A stretch of DNA of 64,000 bases, taken from Sclerodactyla briareus. Its lineage: Eukaryota; Echinodermata; Holothuroidea; Dendrochirotida; Sclerodactylidae. The notes under the pieces are model-generated. The model saw only the letters and a list, made by a program, of their open reading frames with translations. It did no database searches and was not told where the DNA came from. Below are positions 11,510-24,229 of this stretch, in pieces. Positions within the stretch are counted from its first letter, which is position 1; each line of letters opens with the position of its first letter. Made by a program: the position numbers and the translations under genes. The DNA lies in assembly GCA_026419785.1 (NCBI GenBank), contig JAODTK010001566.1, positions 62,001 through 126,000 of the forward strand, read 5' to 3'.

Positions 11510-14500
11510 GTCTCGCATGATGAACTTTGTTAAGGGAGAGACATAGTGGTCACCTTTGTTGCGTGTGTGTTGGCTGTAGGTATGGTCTGTCCGTCTGGCT
11601 GTACGTATGTGCGGTTAGATATCTCCTTGACCGTGGAAGCCACTGCTGCGGGCCTTTTTGTGGAGGTGCGCGGTAAGAGTTGCCGATCTGTGATCCACTT
11701 TCGTCCCCCGAAAGACCATGACTCATTTGCATATAAATTGCATATAATGAAAAAGTGGCCCGTGAAGCTGTGTAAAGATATCTCTGATCGGTCTAGATGC
11801 ATGGTGTTGATTCCGTTCGGGTCTTTTTGGATGGTATATACACAAATATGAGAGTAACGAATCGAGCAGGATTCTTGCCATGATATATGCTAATTAAGTA
11901 GTTGAATTTGAAATTTCTGCCCGATTGATTTTGAAAGTTTGTTGGATTTGACAAAAACTTGGTTGGAAGGAATGGAAATGGTGCATCTATAGTCCCAATG
12001 AATTTTACCAGTAGGACGAGGGCCCCAGAGGTCATTTAATGCTTACTAATCTGTCCATTCAAGGTCACTCAGGGGTCAAAAAACTGTTTTTGGCCATAAT
12101 CGGAGAGATGAATGTCTGTGAAGGCTGTAAGGTTCACCATTGTGATATAATTGTTGACCTGCATGTGTGTACCGCGACCTCATTTGACTCTGCGGTGGTT
12201 TATGTGGTTTAAAGGTTGAGTCTTGAATAAATGCTGCTTATTAAGGAGGGGTACAGGCAACAAAAAAAATAGAAACTGGTTATTTTGGATATGTGATAGA
12301 CTGTGTGTTTATGAGGGGACCAAACTCCGCTCGATGGATGCTACTTTGTAGTTACAATGGGGTCAAAGTTTTTAATTAATAGCTTTTTCGCAATAACATG
12401 GGGCGTGTTCATTGGAATTGCAATATGCTTCTAGGACGTGGATGCATCAATGGAGGAGAGTAACATTTTTATAAAAAACCGCCCCTGTCATTGAAGGTCA
12501 TCAAAGGTCACTAGGGGTCAAAAAACTGAAGTTAGTACTTTTTGGTCCAATAGCACGGGCATGTTCATTCACGAATGAAAATGCTCCGAGGAGGTGGAGG
12601 TATCCCATGAGGAGTAGAGTTACCAATTTTCAAAAAACTGCCAGGTCATTAAAGGGCTTCATTTCAAGGTCACTTTAAGGGTCAAAAGTTTTCCTGGCCA
12701 TAATCGGAGAATTAAATATTTGTGAAGGCTGTGGACGGTTACTATGGTCATATAATTGTTGAATGCATGTGTGTGAACCTCTGACCTCAATTTGATCCTA
12801 TCGTCGGGTGGTCATTGTGGTTTTAAGGTTCGAGTCTTGAATAAATGTGATATGTTAAAGGAGTTACGGCAAAAAATAGAAACTGGTTATTTTAGGGTAT
12901 GTGATAGACCTTTGGGGGCTTCATGGAGGCGGAAACCAACGACTTCACTTACGATCGGAGCTACTTCTCGGTAGTTACAAGGGTCAAGTTTCATTTAATT
13001 TTTTAAAAGCTTTTTCGCAATAAACATTAGGCGGTTCATTGGAATGCATATGCTTCTAGAGGGATTGCATCACATGGAGAGTAACCAATTTTTATAAAAA
13101 CCGTCATGTCATTGAAGTCACAAGGTCACGTAGTGGTAAAAAACTGATATAGTACTTTTTGGCAATAGCACTTGCATGTTCATCAGAATGTAAAATGCTC
13201 CTAGGAGTGGGATGTATCACATGGAGAGTTCAATTTTCATAAAAACTGCATGTCATTAAAGGGCATTCAAGGTCACTAGGGTCCAAAAACTTTTCTGGCC
13301 ATAATCGGAGAATTGAATATCTGTGAATGCTGGATGGTTAACCATTGTGATATACTTGTGGACCTGCATGTGGTGTGACCTCTGACCTCAATTTTGACCT
13401 CTGTTGGGTGGTCAGTGGTTCAAGGTGGTCCTTGAATAAAGTGGTCTTATTTAAGGAGGTACAGCACAAAAAATGAAACTGGTTTATTTTTGGATATGGT
13501 GGATATACCTTTGTGTGCCTTAATGGAGGAACCAAACTCCCGTTCGATCCGACGCATCCTTTGGTAGTTTCAAGAAGGTCAAATTTAATTTAATAGCTTT
13601 TTCCGCAATAACATAGGCGGGTGGGGTTCAGTTGCATCCTCATGAAACTTGGTGGAGCTGGTACACCTTTGATCCGATAAATTTAACACAGTGTACAGGT
13701 CACTTAAGTCTTTAATGTGAATAATTTGCATAAATTACACAATTTTTTGAATTTTGTTCAATGGCCCGTACAAATTGGAATGAATTTGCACGAGGGTGCT
13801 CGTAAGATTTTGTCATGGTGTTCTGGGTTTCAGTAATCAAGACGACATTAGACAATGTCAAAAGGTCAAAGTCAAGTTTTAAAAAATGTCTTATTTTAGG
13901 AGTTACAGGCCCAAGAAATAAAACTGTCGATTTTTGGATTTGTGATAGTTTTCTATATCTGCTACATCGACGAAACCAACTCCCCCACTCCCGCTCATCT
14001 GACAACACCTGGTCTAAAGTTACAAGGGGCTAAGGTTGATTTTAAACTTTTGGGCGCATAGCATAGGGTGTGGTACCTGATGACATAATGCGTTTGGGGC
14101 TTGGGTCATCCATTGAGGCAAGCATTTTCTCATAAAACCAAAAAAAACCGTCATGTCTTCAAAGGTCCATTCGCTGTCAGAAACTGCCAATTTAACATTT
14201 TCTGCGATCATTTCGTAGTGGACTGTGTATATAACTAATTTTCGGGACATGCTGGGCCATATGAATCAAGGGTAACATTTTTCTAAAAACCGTTATGTCA
14301 TCAAGTCCATTCAAGTTCACTTATGGACCAAAAACGTCAATAATAACATTTACTGCACAAGCTCCAGATACGGTACTCTACCTTTTCAAGAATGGTTTAG
14401 TCTTGAGGGACCTCTAGCTGACCAGCATGATGCGGAAATCACTATTATTATAGCTGCGATCATAACAACATGTTTTACCACTCATTTTCAACATTTCAAC

Positions 14501-15223
14501 CCCTCAGGCATGTTATTTCCATGCATCCTACCTATCTATTATTCCCATCTGTGACAGACACAGATTTCATCCATTGTCAAAACCGGCCTTTTTACCTTGG
14601 AGGTTCACATCATCACCCTGTCATAACTCTTCTGGGGCCCCCTACACTGACCATATAAGTGTAACCACTCATCATTTGTTTACACTTACTCCCCTGCACC
14701 TCTATAAAAGAATGAACTGGTGGTCAGTGTGTCAACCCTCTAGCACGGTCGTGTGAGAATGGGGGGAAGGGAGGGTCAATCCTTGTATCACTTATATAGC
14801 ATAGCTCTTCAGCCAGTATGGCCTGTATGACTCCTGTCCAGGGAAGCCTAATTAGATGGCTTAATTCCACTCTAGATAGGGGATGTGAGAGGGGTGGGTT
14901 GTGAACTCCCTAGGAGTTGATGGAAGTATAGAATGTTAACGGGCCTACTCTTTGATGATATATAGGAAAACTTATTAGACTTTAGGGTCATTTACATTGT
15001 TTTGGACAATACAGTAATCTGAAGGGAACTTAACTCAGTAAGTATTGATTTAAAATGGGAGGGTACAGTAGGTAGGATCAGGGGTGTAGGTCTGATGCAA
15101 TGAATGTTGAAATTTTTAAGCGTTCTTGGGACAACAACTATTAGAGCAACATATGGAAATGTCCTTGTATTGTTTGCATGGTGACTAAAAGAATAAATCA
15201 CTGATCGCGACACCCAGCTAGAC
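11510..15223. mobile_element. TIR element (family A, expanded) no. 1
   Basis: The left end GTCTCGCATGATGAACTTTG (11510 onward) and right end CAGCTAGAC (15215-15223, followed by ACTGGGGCGATCGCC) are degenerate forms of the family A ends. The interior is family A sequence with a short tandem expansion: the ATTGGAATGCAATATGCTTC module recurs at about 12415 and 13043. It carries a perfect DR1 of AGGTCA (13376-13388) and a DR4 (12495-12510). The section 14300-15160 is unlike the other copies. No transposase is visible. Confidence 0.5.
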
Positions 15224-15879
15224 AACTGGGGCGATCGCCTTGGTTTAAAAAAAAATAACCAATCAATGTATGATTTTTGTCTCGCCTGAACTTTTGTTCA
15301 AGGAGAGACATAGTGTGTCTGTCCTTCTGTCTGTCCGTCTGTCTGTCCGTATGTGCGGTTAGATATCTCCTGAACCGTGGAAGCCCTCCTGCTGGGACAC
15401 TTTCTTGTGTGCGGTGCGCGTGAAGAGTTGGCCCGATGTGCATCCCTTTTCGTCCCAAAAGTACATTCTCAATTTGCATAACTTTTGCATTTTAATGAAA
15501 TTGGCCGAAAGCCTGTGTAGCACGATATCTCTTGATCGGTAGATGCTTTGGGGATGCCGTTCAGGGTAATAACAACTATGAAGAGTACCGAAATCGATCA
15601 TATTCCTGGCATGATTGATATATCTAATTAAGTAGTCTATTGCATATTTCTTTCTTCTCTGCGATATTTTTTTAAGTTTGTTGGATTTGACTAAACTTGG
15701 TGGAGATTGTTTAGTTATTAGTTCCAATGAATTTGACAGTGAAGGGACGAGGGCCCCATAGGTAATTTAAGTTACTAATGTGTCTTCAAGGTCCTCTAGG
15801 GGTCAAAAACTGTTTTCCTTCTGGCCATAATCAGAATTGAATAGTCCTTGAAGCTGGAAGGTTCACCATTGTGATAAAT

Positions 15880-18800
15880 TGTTGACCCTGCCATTTGTGT
15901 GACCTCTGACCGTCAATTTGCTCTGTCGGGTGGCTGTGGTTCAATGTTGAGTCTTGAATAGATTGTGCTTATGTAAGGAGTTGCGGGCAAAAAAATAGAA
16001 CTGTTATTTTGGATATGTTGATCGACCGTCGTGTGATTTATGAGGAGACGCACTCCCGCTTTGATCGGGCACACTTACTCTACTTTGGTAGTTACAAGGG
16101 GTCAAAGTTCAAATTTATAGCTTTTTTCTCCGCAATAACATTGGGCGTGATCTTTGGAATGCAATATGCTTCTAGAGTGATGCATCACATGAAGAGTAAC
16201 CATTTTTATAAAAAAACAAACCGCCATGGTATTGAAGGTCATCAAGGTCACTTAGTGGTCAAAACTGATTTTAGTACTTTTTATGCAATAGCACTGGCAT
16301 TGTTTCACAGAATGCAAAATGCTCCTAGGCAGTGGATGTATCCCATTGAGAGTTACAATTTTTCATAAACCTTCCATGTCCATTAAAGGTAATTCGAAGT
16401 CACTTAGGGGTCAAAAACTGTTTTCTGGCATAATCAGAGGATTGATATCTGTGAAGCTGGAAGGTTCACCATTGTGCATATAATTTGACTGCATGTGTGT
16501 GACCTCGACCTCAATTTGACCTCTGTCGGGTTGTCATGTGGTTAAAGGTTTAGTCTTGCATAAATGTGCTTATTTTATTTAAGGAGTTACGGGCAACAAA
16601 ACAATAGAAATGGTATTTTTTGATATGTGATAAGACCTTTGTGTGCTTCATGGAGGAAACCAACTCCCGCTTCGATCAGACCTTTACTTCTTTGCGGTAG
16701 TTACAAGGGTCCAATGTTTATTTTAAGAGGCTTTTTCGCATAACATTGGGCGTTTCATTGGAAGCAATATCTTCTAGGAGTGGATGCATCACATGGAGAG
16801 TACCAATTTTTAATAAAACCGCCATGTCATTGAAGGTCTCAGAGGCACCTAGGGGTCAAAAACTGATTTTTAGTACTTTTTGGCAATCGCACTGGCATGT
16901 TCATCAGAAATGCAAAAATCTTCCTAGTGAGTGATTATCACATGGAAGAGTTACAATTTTTCATAAAAAAACTGCCAGTCATGAAAGGTCATTCAAGGCA
17001 CTTAGGGGTCAAAAACTGTTTTCTGGCCCAAATCGGAGAATTGAATATCCCTGAAGGCTGGAATGTTCACCATCGTGATATACTTGTTGACCTCTGTTGT
17101 GTCCTCTGACCTCATTGACCCTGTCCGGTGGTCTGTGTCGTAAAGGTTGAGTCTGAATAAATGTCTTATTTACGGAGTTATTGGCAAAGAAATAGAAAGT
17201 GTTTCTTTTTCGCTATGTGATAGACCTTGTGTGCTTCATTGAGGAAACTCCAACTCGCTTCGATCAACACTACTTCGGTAGTTACAAAGGGTCAAAGTTT
17301 TAATTACGATCTTTTTCGCAATACATTGGCGTGTTCATTGGAATGCCAATATGCCTTCTAGGAGTGATGCATCACATGGAGAGTAAAATTTTTATAAAAA
17401 CCGCCATGTCATTGAAGGTCATCAAGGTCACTCATATGGGTCAAAAACTGATTTTACTTTTCGGCAATAGCACTGGGCATGTTCATCAGAAGCAAAATGC
17501 TCTAGGAGTGGATGTATCACATGGAGAGTTACAATTGCATAAAAACTCATGTCATTAAAGGTCATTCAATGTCACTTAGGGGTCAAAAACTGTTTTCTGG
17601 CCATAATCGAGAATGAATATTGTGAAGGCTGGAATGGTTCCCATCGTGATATAATTGTGACCTGCATGTGTGTTTCCTCTGACCTCAATTGACCTCTGTC
17701 GGGTTGTCATTTTCTTAAAGGTTGGTCTTGAATAATGTGCTTATTCAAGGAATTACAGGCAAAAATAAAGTGGTTATTTTGTATATGTGTATCGACCTTT
17801 GTGTGCTTCTTGAGGAAACCAACTCCCGACTTCGATCGGACCATACTTGGTTTACAAGGGGTCAAAGTTTCATTAATAGCATTTTTTCGCATTAACATTT
17901 GGCGTGTTCATTGGAATGCATTGCTTCTAGGAGTGGATGCATCACATGGAGAGTACAATTTTTATAAAACCGCCATGTCATTGAAGGTCATCAAATGTCA
18001 CGTAGGGGTCAAAACAGATTTTAGTATTTTGGCACGGCACTGTGCATGGGTTCACAGAATGCAAAATGCTCCTAGAGTGGATGTATCACATGGAGAGTTA
18101 CAATCTTCATAAACACTGCCCTGTCATTCAGTGTCATTCAATGTCACTTAGGGGGTCAACAACTGTTTGCTGGCCATAATCAGAGAATTGAAATCGGTGA
18201 AGGCGGAAGGTTCACATTGTGATATAATTGTTGACTGCATGTGGTGTGACCTCTGACCTCAATTTGACCTCTGTCGGTGTCATGTGGTTAAAGGTTGAGT
18301 GCTGAATAATGCTTATTTAATGGATTACGGCCAAAGCAATAAGAAACTGGTTATTTTTGGATATGTGTAGACCTCCTGTGTGCTTCAGGGAGGAAACCAA
18401 CTCCAGCTTCGATCGGACGGCATACTTTGGTAATTACAAGGGATCAAAGTTTAATTTAATAGCTTTTGGGCAATAACATTAGGCGTATTAATTGGAATGT
18501 CAATATGCTTCTAGGAGTGGTGGCATCACATGGAGAGTAACAATTTTTATAAAAACCGCCATGCATGAAGGTCATCAAATGTTAACGTAGGGTCAAAAAC
18601 TGATGTTAGTACTTTTTGGCAATAAGCACTGGGCATGTTCATCAGAAATGCGAAATGCTCCTAGAGTGGATGTATCACAGGGAGAGTTACAATTTTCATA
18701 AAGCTGCCATGTCATTCAAGGTCATTCAAGGTCACTTAGAGGGGCAAAGACTGTTTTCTGCCGAATCAGAGAATTTGGGGGGGGGGGGCATATCTGGAGT

Positions 18801-19110
18801 GCTGGAAGTTTCCCATTGTGTATAATTGTTGTCACCTGCATGTGTGGACCTCTGACCTCAATTTGACCTCTGTTTGGGTGGTCATGGGTTAAAGTGTGAG
18901 TCCTGGAATAATGTGTTATTTTAGGAGTTTTAGGGCAAAGAAATAAAAGCGGTTAATTTTTGGATATTTGATAGACCTGTGTGTGCGTTATGGAGGAGAC
19001 CCACCCCTCTTCGATCGGACACTTCTTTGTAGTCACAAGGGTCAAAGTTTATTTAATAGCTTTTCCGCAATAACATTGGGCGTGTTCATTGGAATGCAAT
19101 AGCTCTAGAG
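15880..19110 (+). repeat. Tandem array, monomer about 590 bp, in TIR element no. 2
   Basis: The anchor ATTGGAATGCAATATGCTTC occurs at about 16155, 16757, 17337, 17911, 18491 and 19087, giving spacings of 574-602. Each monomer is itself built of two related half-modules. One contains CTTCTAGGAGTGGATGCATC and the other CTCCTAGGAGTGGATGTATC. Each half is followed by CATGTCATT.AAGGTCAT and a run of GGTCA hexamers. The GACCTCTGACCTCAATTTGA motif repeats once per monomer. Confidence 0.85.
18247..18259 (-). promoter_or_regulatory. Nuclear-receptor-type DR1 motif
   Basis: TGACCT-C-TGACCT, the reverse complement of AGGTCA-G-AGGTCA, is the consensus direct repeat with one-base spacing bound by RXR, HNF4, COUP-TF and PPAR-class receptors. 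Other intact copies in the same repeat family are at 6665-6677 and 13376-13388. Decayed copies occur in most monomers. Binding is inferred from sequence only. Confidence 0.35.
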
Positions 19111-19782
19111 TGATGCATCAAATGGAGTGTAAACATTTTTATAAAAACCACACGCCATGTCATTGAGGTCATCAAAGGTCCACGTAGGGGTCAAAATCTG
19201 ATTTTTGTTTTGGCTGAACTTTGTTCAAAGAGAGACATAGTGGTCCACATTATGTCATGGTTTAGCACCTGCATTAAGCCTGTGTGGTGAGATAGCTGTG
19301 GGGGGTGTGTGACACTGAGATATAACATACAACTTTATTAGATAGGAACCGTTTTTCACTATGAGCTGTGGTCTACCTTTAGTCTCGCCAAAATGTTAAC
19401 ATTGAATCAGGTCACTAGGGTTATGCAGTGTGTATATTGCTTCATTTATGCCAATGTTCAGTTTGTTGAATTCCAATGAAATGTTTAAGTGTGGTGACAC
19501 ATGGTCCTGAGCTAGTGAAGTGATACTGGGTTAACAGAAAGTTGAATATTGTCTTAATGTCTAATTTGCCTACTTTAGGCAATCTTCGTCACATTTCCAC
19601 AAAACTTAATGGTAGACATTGTCATATCAGTCCCTATGGATTTGAATTGGGGGGGTCACTGATTAGTATGGTGTTTCTGTCAAATGCTTAATACCCGAAT
19701 CTTACAGCAACTCATTAAATGCTTGTAATTGTTCGCATGGTGACTAATCGATGAAAACACGATCGCGTAAACCAGGCGAGAC

Positions 19783-21069
19783 ACTGGGGCATTCGCCTTG
19801 TTAGAAGGCCCTCAGCGGACGCGGCCACGTTTCAATAGACTCACTAATTACTGGTGGCACATCACAATGCACTATGCAGGGTGGTGATCTCATTAAGCGA
19901 GGCTGCCGCTGCGGCAGGCAGCGATGCGAAATTGTTATTGGCTTGGTCATAGCAACGACCCAGAGCCGCGGCGGCGGCGCGGCCCCTCGGCTCGTCCAGG
20001 CGGCCACGGCGGCGTATTTTTTACATGGTTCCCTTAGTGCCATTAGAGTTAAAACAATGGAATCTGGTGACAAACATGTATTATAATGTCCCAAGCAGTC
20101 ATTCTTTTCTGTATATTGACTGAACTTGGACGAATCATTCATTGACTCTTGGGACACCTGTTGACTATGTTGAAGGTCTAAGTCAAGGTATTAGAGGGGC
20201 ATAGAAGGTTCGTGCAGGACATTGCACTTGGCCAATGATTAGTCCATTTGGTGATGAATGTTTAAACCACTTGATACATTGTTCTTAACTCATCGGGACT
20301 ACTTACTTTGGCCATAGGCAGTCCAATTGTCATTGGAAGGGCACGTTGTGAAATTCTCTTCTGGCTCCACTTAACTTGAATGAATTGTTCTTGACTACTG
20401 TTACATTTTTGGCCATGTATTTTTCAAGGTCAAAGGTCAGTAGAGGCAAAGACGTACTAAGGGGGGGGGGGTATGTGGGGGTTGAACCCAAAGCCGCAAC
20501 AATGTGCCATGTTTCATAATAAAGGAAGACTATGGGTGTTCCATTAGCAAAATCATTAAAATTGCATGCGTAATCATTGCTCCCAAAATGCATCTCTCTG
20601 TACAAAGACCATTTGGATGTTCTTGAAATTGTGTCATAGTTTTTTGAGTAGGTCAGTTAATGTAATAAGAGGTAAGCTTTATGGGGCTCCACTCAGGCTC
20701 ATTAAACCATAACCCATAACTTTTCCCTGTTTGTTTGGCTACAGCACCATTGGTACTCTTGTTTTGACTGAGCTGATCTAACTTCAATATGTTGGTGTTC
20801 TGGCGTTGTGCAGCTTTTCAGTGGTTCAATTGGCAGTGTTTCACCCAGGGGTATTGGGCGGACCTCTGACTTGCCCAGTAGTGATTAGCATGATCTGGCA
20901 CTATAGTTCCTGTACCCAGTCATTTTACAGATCTATTAGTACCAATTATGTCTCAATTTCATCACAGAGTGAGAACTAAATGATGTTGTTGTTTTATTGT
21001 GGGCCTATAGGGGGATGGCATTACATATTGAGAGGACAATAATAACCTGTACAATTGATTCCATTCCAG
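19783..21069. other. End of the menin intron
   Basis: No exon seen. It contains a GC-rich block at about 19804-20010 (CCGCGGCGGCGGCGCGGCC and a CTGCCGC-T-GCGGCAG hairpin near 19905-19920). AGGTCAAAGGTCA-like stretches lie around 20428-20441, with a poly-G tract at about 20460-20472. The acceptor TTCCAG at 21064-21069 ends it. Confidence 0.5.
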
Positions 21070-22082
21070 GTACAACTACAACCGTGAAGACGAGGAGGTA
21101 TACACAGGAATGTATGCAGAGGGGCCAATGACCTGATCCCAGCGATTATGAAAGAAGGTTCCACTGGGGGCTCCGAAGAAGAAGCGGGTAGACTTCCCAA
21201 GTCCTCGGAGTGCTTCTCCAATTTCCTCAAGTTCTACGATGGGATTTGTAAATGGGAGGAGGAGAGCCAGACGCCAGTCTTGCATATAACGTGGGCCAAG
21301 AACTTCATCGCATCTGTGACAAAGGTCCAGGGAAAGTCCGGGGGGGCGGTCGAGGTGGAGAATCTGAGAAAGATGCGCGCTGTTGGGGGCGATTCCGACC
21401 AAGCGGATTCGGGTGAGACAAGGAAGGATGCAGACAAATCTGAGGATGATGTGGACTCGGGGGCGAAGATGTGAACAAAAATGTGGTTAAGGGGGGAGAG
21501 AGCGGGGAATTGAACAGCTCACAGCAGGAGGGGCCAAGCAGTCAAAGGTCAACACAGGCGTGTCAGAGAGGAAGGGGAAAACCTCTTACAGTACGAGCTT
21601 GGGGGTGACCGGTACTGAAGCGCAGGGTACTGTTTTGGATGCTAAGACGGACTTCAACGATTTCTTGAGCTCCAACTCAAATGGTGGTGGGGCCTTCCCA
21701 GGAATGACGATAGAATCGGTCATGAAAGCTAAAGCCCTGCGAATGGCTTCAGAGGCGGCTGAAACTCCAGCTGTCGCAGGATGGGAGTATAGAGGGCAGC
21801 ATGGCCAGCTTACTCACTAAGGAGGAGGAGGAAGAGGTAGAGAAGTTAATGGAAGCGGTTTGTGAGAGTCCGCCACCACCAAAGATACAAATCTCCTTTG
21901 AAAGTTTCAAAATGAGAGGAATAAGGGACATTGTGACCTCGAGGGAGAAGTAGAACACTGCCGCAATTCATCTGCAGTTAACCGCCCAATCACAAGTGCA
22001 ATTTCCCCCCCCCCAGAAAGAGAGCGTGCCGTTAATGATTACTAGACTACGGGACCTGCGTAGACGGCCCCGTAGGATATGA
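21070..22082 (+). CDS. MEN1: Menin (MEN1 orthologue), terminal coding exon, frame broken by indels and one stop
   Basis: After the TTCCAG acceptor the exon begins YNYNREDEEVYT, as menin DYNYCREDEEIYKE. It continues with ANDLIPAIMKE, then FSNFLKFYDGICKWEEESQT and PVLHITWAKNF, closely matching vertebrate menin. A long, poorly conserved acidic/Ser-Gly linker follows. It ends with ISFESFKMRG and AIHLQLTAQSQVQ, the conserved C-terminal motif, and a basic tail to TGA at 22080-22082. One base appears missing near 21120 (GGGGCC), 21460 (GGGGG) and 21530 (GGGGCC), and one extra near 21780. Those corrections restore a single frame. An in-frame TAG remains at 21951-21953 inside the conserved motif. A C10 run at 22005-22014 leaves the last 20 or so residues uncertain: an alternative frame ends ..VNDY at about 22052. 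Confidence 0.93.
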
Positions 22083-22912
22083 TTCATGGCAGCATGCAAG
22101 AAAGTTGGGAAGATTGGATGATGGTTTTAATATGATATTCCAAAGTTCTATTTTATTCCCTTTGTGTACCTTGAATAACTTAGCTGACTTTAATGTGGAA
22201 ATATATATGCTGGACCTAACAAGGTCATTAAAGTAAATCATGGCAAGCAAAAAATACTTTGTAGGTGATTTTTTTTTTCACATTGACTGCTGAAAATTGC
22301 AACACTGCACTACTGAGAATGCTTCAATCAATCTTTAAATTTGGGTGAGGACAGTAGTAAATAGTTAATATAGGAAATAGAAAAATATGTAGTATATTCA
22401 TAGATTTAAAGCAAGTTTCAGCAATTATTAGGTCTACAGAAAAGAAGAAAAGGTCGAATGATGCTTTTGGTAATTTTATTTGAAAGAAATAGACATTTTT
22501 AGACTCTTTATATAGCCTCAAATACTCAGTTGGACTTCATTGGGTGCCAAGTATGTAAATATAAACTGAACTGCATTCCTTAAAGGCTGTCCCTTGTCAT
22601 CTCTTGATGAAGCAAATACCAGTTCGTGAACTTTAGTTGACTCCATTAGAGGCTCTTCATTCCTGATGCTAGTTACACTATGGCCACTGCACTGATATAC
22701 TATGAGTCTATGACCATTACAACAAGGTTATGTTCTCTGCAAATACAAAATTACTGTTACTTCATTCTTCTCTACTTTTCTCTTCACTAATGGCGCAAAC
22801 GAATATTTCCAGTCTCTGAATATAATCTCCACAATATTATATAATAAGTTCTGATTTTAAAAGGCCAAATATCATCTTACTCACATATTTCTTCTATTTT
22901 AATTTCAATAAA
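22083..22912 (+). other. Probable menin 3' UTR with polyadenylation signal
   Basis: AT-rich, no coding frame, same strand as the terminal exon. A canonical AATAAA at 22907-22912 is a reasonable polyadenylation signal. The exact cleavage site cannot be seen. Several short T- and A-runs occur. Confidence 0.45.
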
Positions 22913-23239
22913 TTTTAGATTTGGTGAAGGCGTTACCAGATTTTCTGAAGTGAACTACCCAACAGGAACAAGCTTGGAAATTCTGAGAGCAAACTGTTCT
23001 GATCTTGTCTCTTGAGAGCCATTGAAGCATTTCTGCTAGTTACTGTAGCTTTGCAGATGTTTTTGTGTGAATGTCACTGTGTGAAGTGGCTGCAAAACTA
23101 TTATGAATATCTGCCCAAATGCACGCCCACATATGGAAAATGAAATAGATAGTTCACTTTAAGGATGTGAAAGTTCAGCGTAGGCCTGGTCATAAATAAC
23201 AATATAGAATTGTACTACGTTCTGGTGTCTACCCTAATG

Positions 23240-23448
23240 GGTGGAATTCTGACAGTATTTGTTGTTGATCCCTCTGAGAGGGGAGTTCCCTCCCAGTTGG
23301 GGGATTTTCCCAATATCTCTGTTCAAATCGACAGGATGCTGATGGGTAATCCCCCTTTGATCTTGAAATCCCCCATGCAAAGAAGGAGGAAATTCCCTCC
23401 CAGATCTAATTTCTTAGCGCTGACACTGTACCTTCTGTACAGTTCAAG
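23240..23448. mobile_element. hAT-like MITE, decayed relative of 27407-27585
   Basis: The right part (AATTCCCTCCCAGAT..TTCTTAGCGCTGACACTG) matches the right end of the 179-bp MITE at 27407-27585 (AATTCCCTCCGAGATTG..CTTAGCGCCAACACTG). Inner blocks of TCCCTC/GAGGGA are shared. The left end is less clear and no target-site duplication was found. Confidence 0.45.
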
Positions 23449-24229
23449 TTCTAGGATTGTAGGCCAACAATGCCACATCAATATGGCTGAAACACCCCAT
23501 CCGCCACACTTATTTGAACTAAGCTCATCTAGGAACCTGGTCGTATTGATCGTGGATGAGCACCGGTGATAACTTGCGTTCTCTTCTCGACTAGTGCTCA
23601 GATGATAACGAGGCAGGGTGTAACCAATCCCAACCTGCTCCGGGACTGCCATTTTAAGTCCCCATCCGGAAAGAGGACTATCAGTTGAACTCCAGGACCC
23701 GACCACTCTCTGGAAACCTGGAGGAGCGGAAGTTCAAGTTCAACTTGACTGCTCACAGCCGACAGACAGACTTCTTGCAATTATCCTGTAACAAACCCCA
23801 TTAACCCCAGGAAAGAAAATTCCACTGCATAACGCAGAACCATGAAAGGGAACGACCAAGACCTCGCCCATCGCAACTGCAAGTGCAGCCACATAGGGAA
23901 AATTGTCCGGTGACCGCTGAAATTCAAACCTGGAATATATTGGTTGTGAAGTGCCCACTCTACCATTCTTCCGCCCATAGAGCTCCTGATTCGTTTTTTT
24001 CTTCTTCCTGGAACCAACTTTTGATATTCAATCATTCATCAGAGAGCTATAGGATCTATCATACAATTTTTTGATATGACATCACAAGTTGAGAGTGTAG
24101 CCTTTTCCAGACCATTTTAACTGTGGGAAGGCAGTCAGGAGGTGTACTAGTTAATTATGACATTTATTACCACACACCTGATTGTTGGCCTTAAATATTT
24201 AAATGGTACAGCAGGCTGTCAAAAACAGT

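Larger units (their letters stand above)
15279..19782. mobile_element. TIR element (family A, expanded) no. 2
   Basis: Begins with a perfect GTCTCGCCTG (15279-15288) and ends with a perfect CAGGCGAGAC (19773-19782). Beyond each end the sequence changes. It lies directly beside element no. 1, only about 55 bases away. The centre is a tandem array (see 15880-19110). Near 19207 there is a nested internal start (TTTGTTCAAAGAGAGACATAG), as in the shorter copies. No protein-coding capacity is visible, so it is non-autonomous. Confidence 0.65.

Noticed and set aside
15880-19110. CRISPR-like regular spacing of repeats
   Set aside because: Monomers of ~590 bp are contiguous tandem copies without unique spacers, in a eukaryotic intron; this is a satellite-type array.
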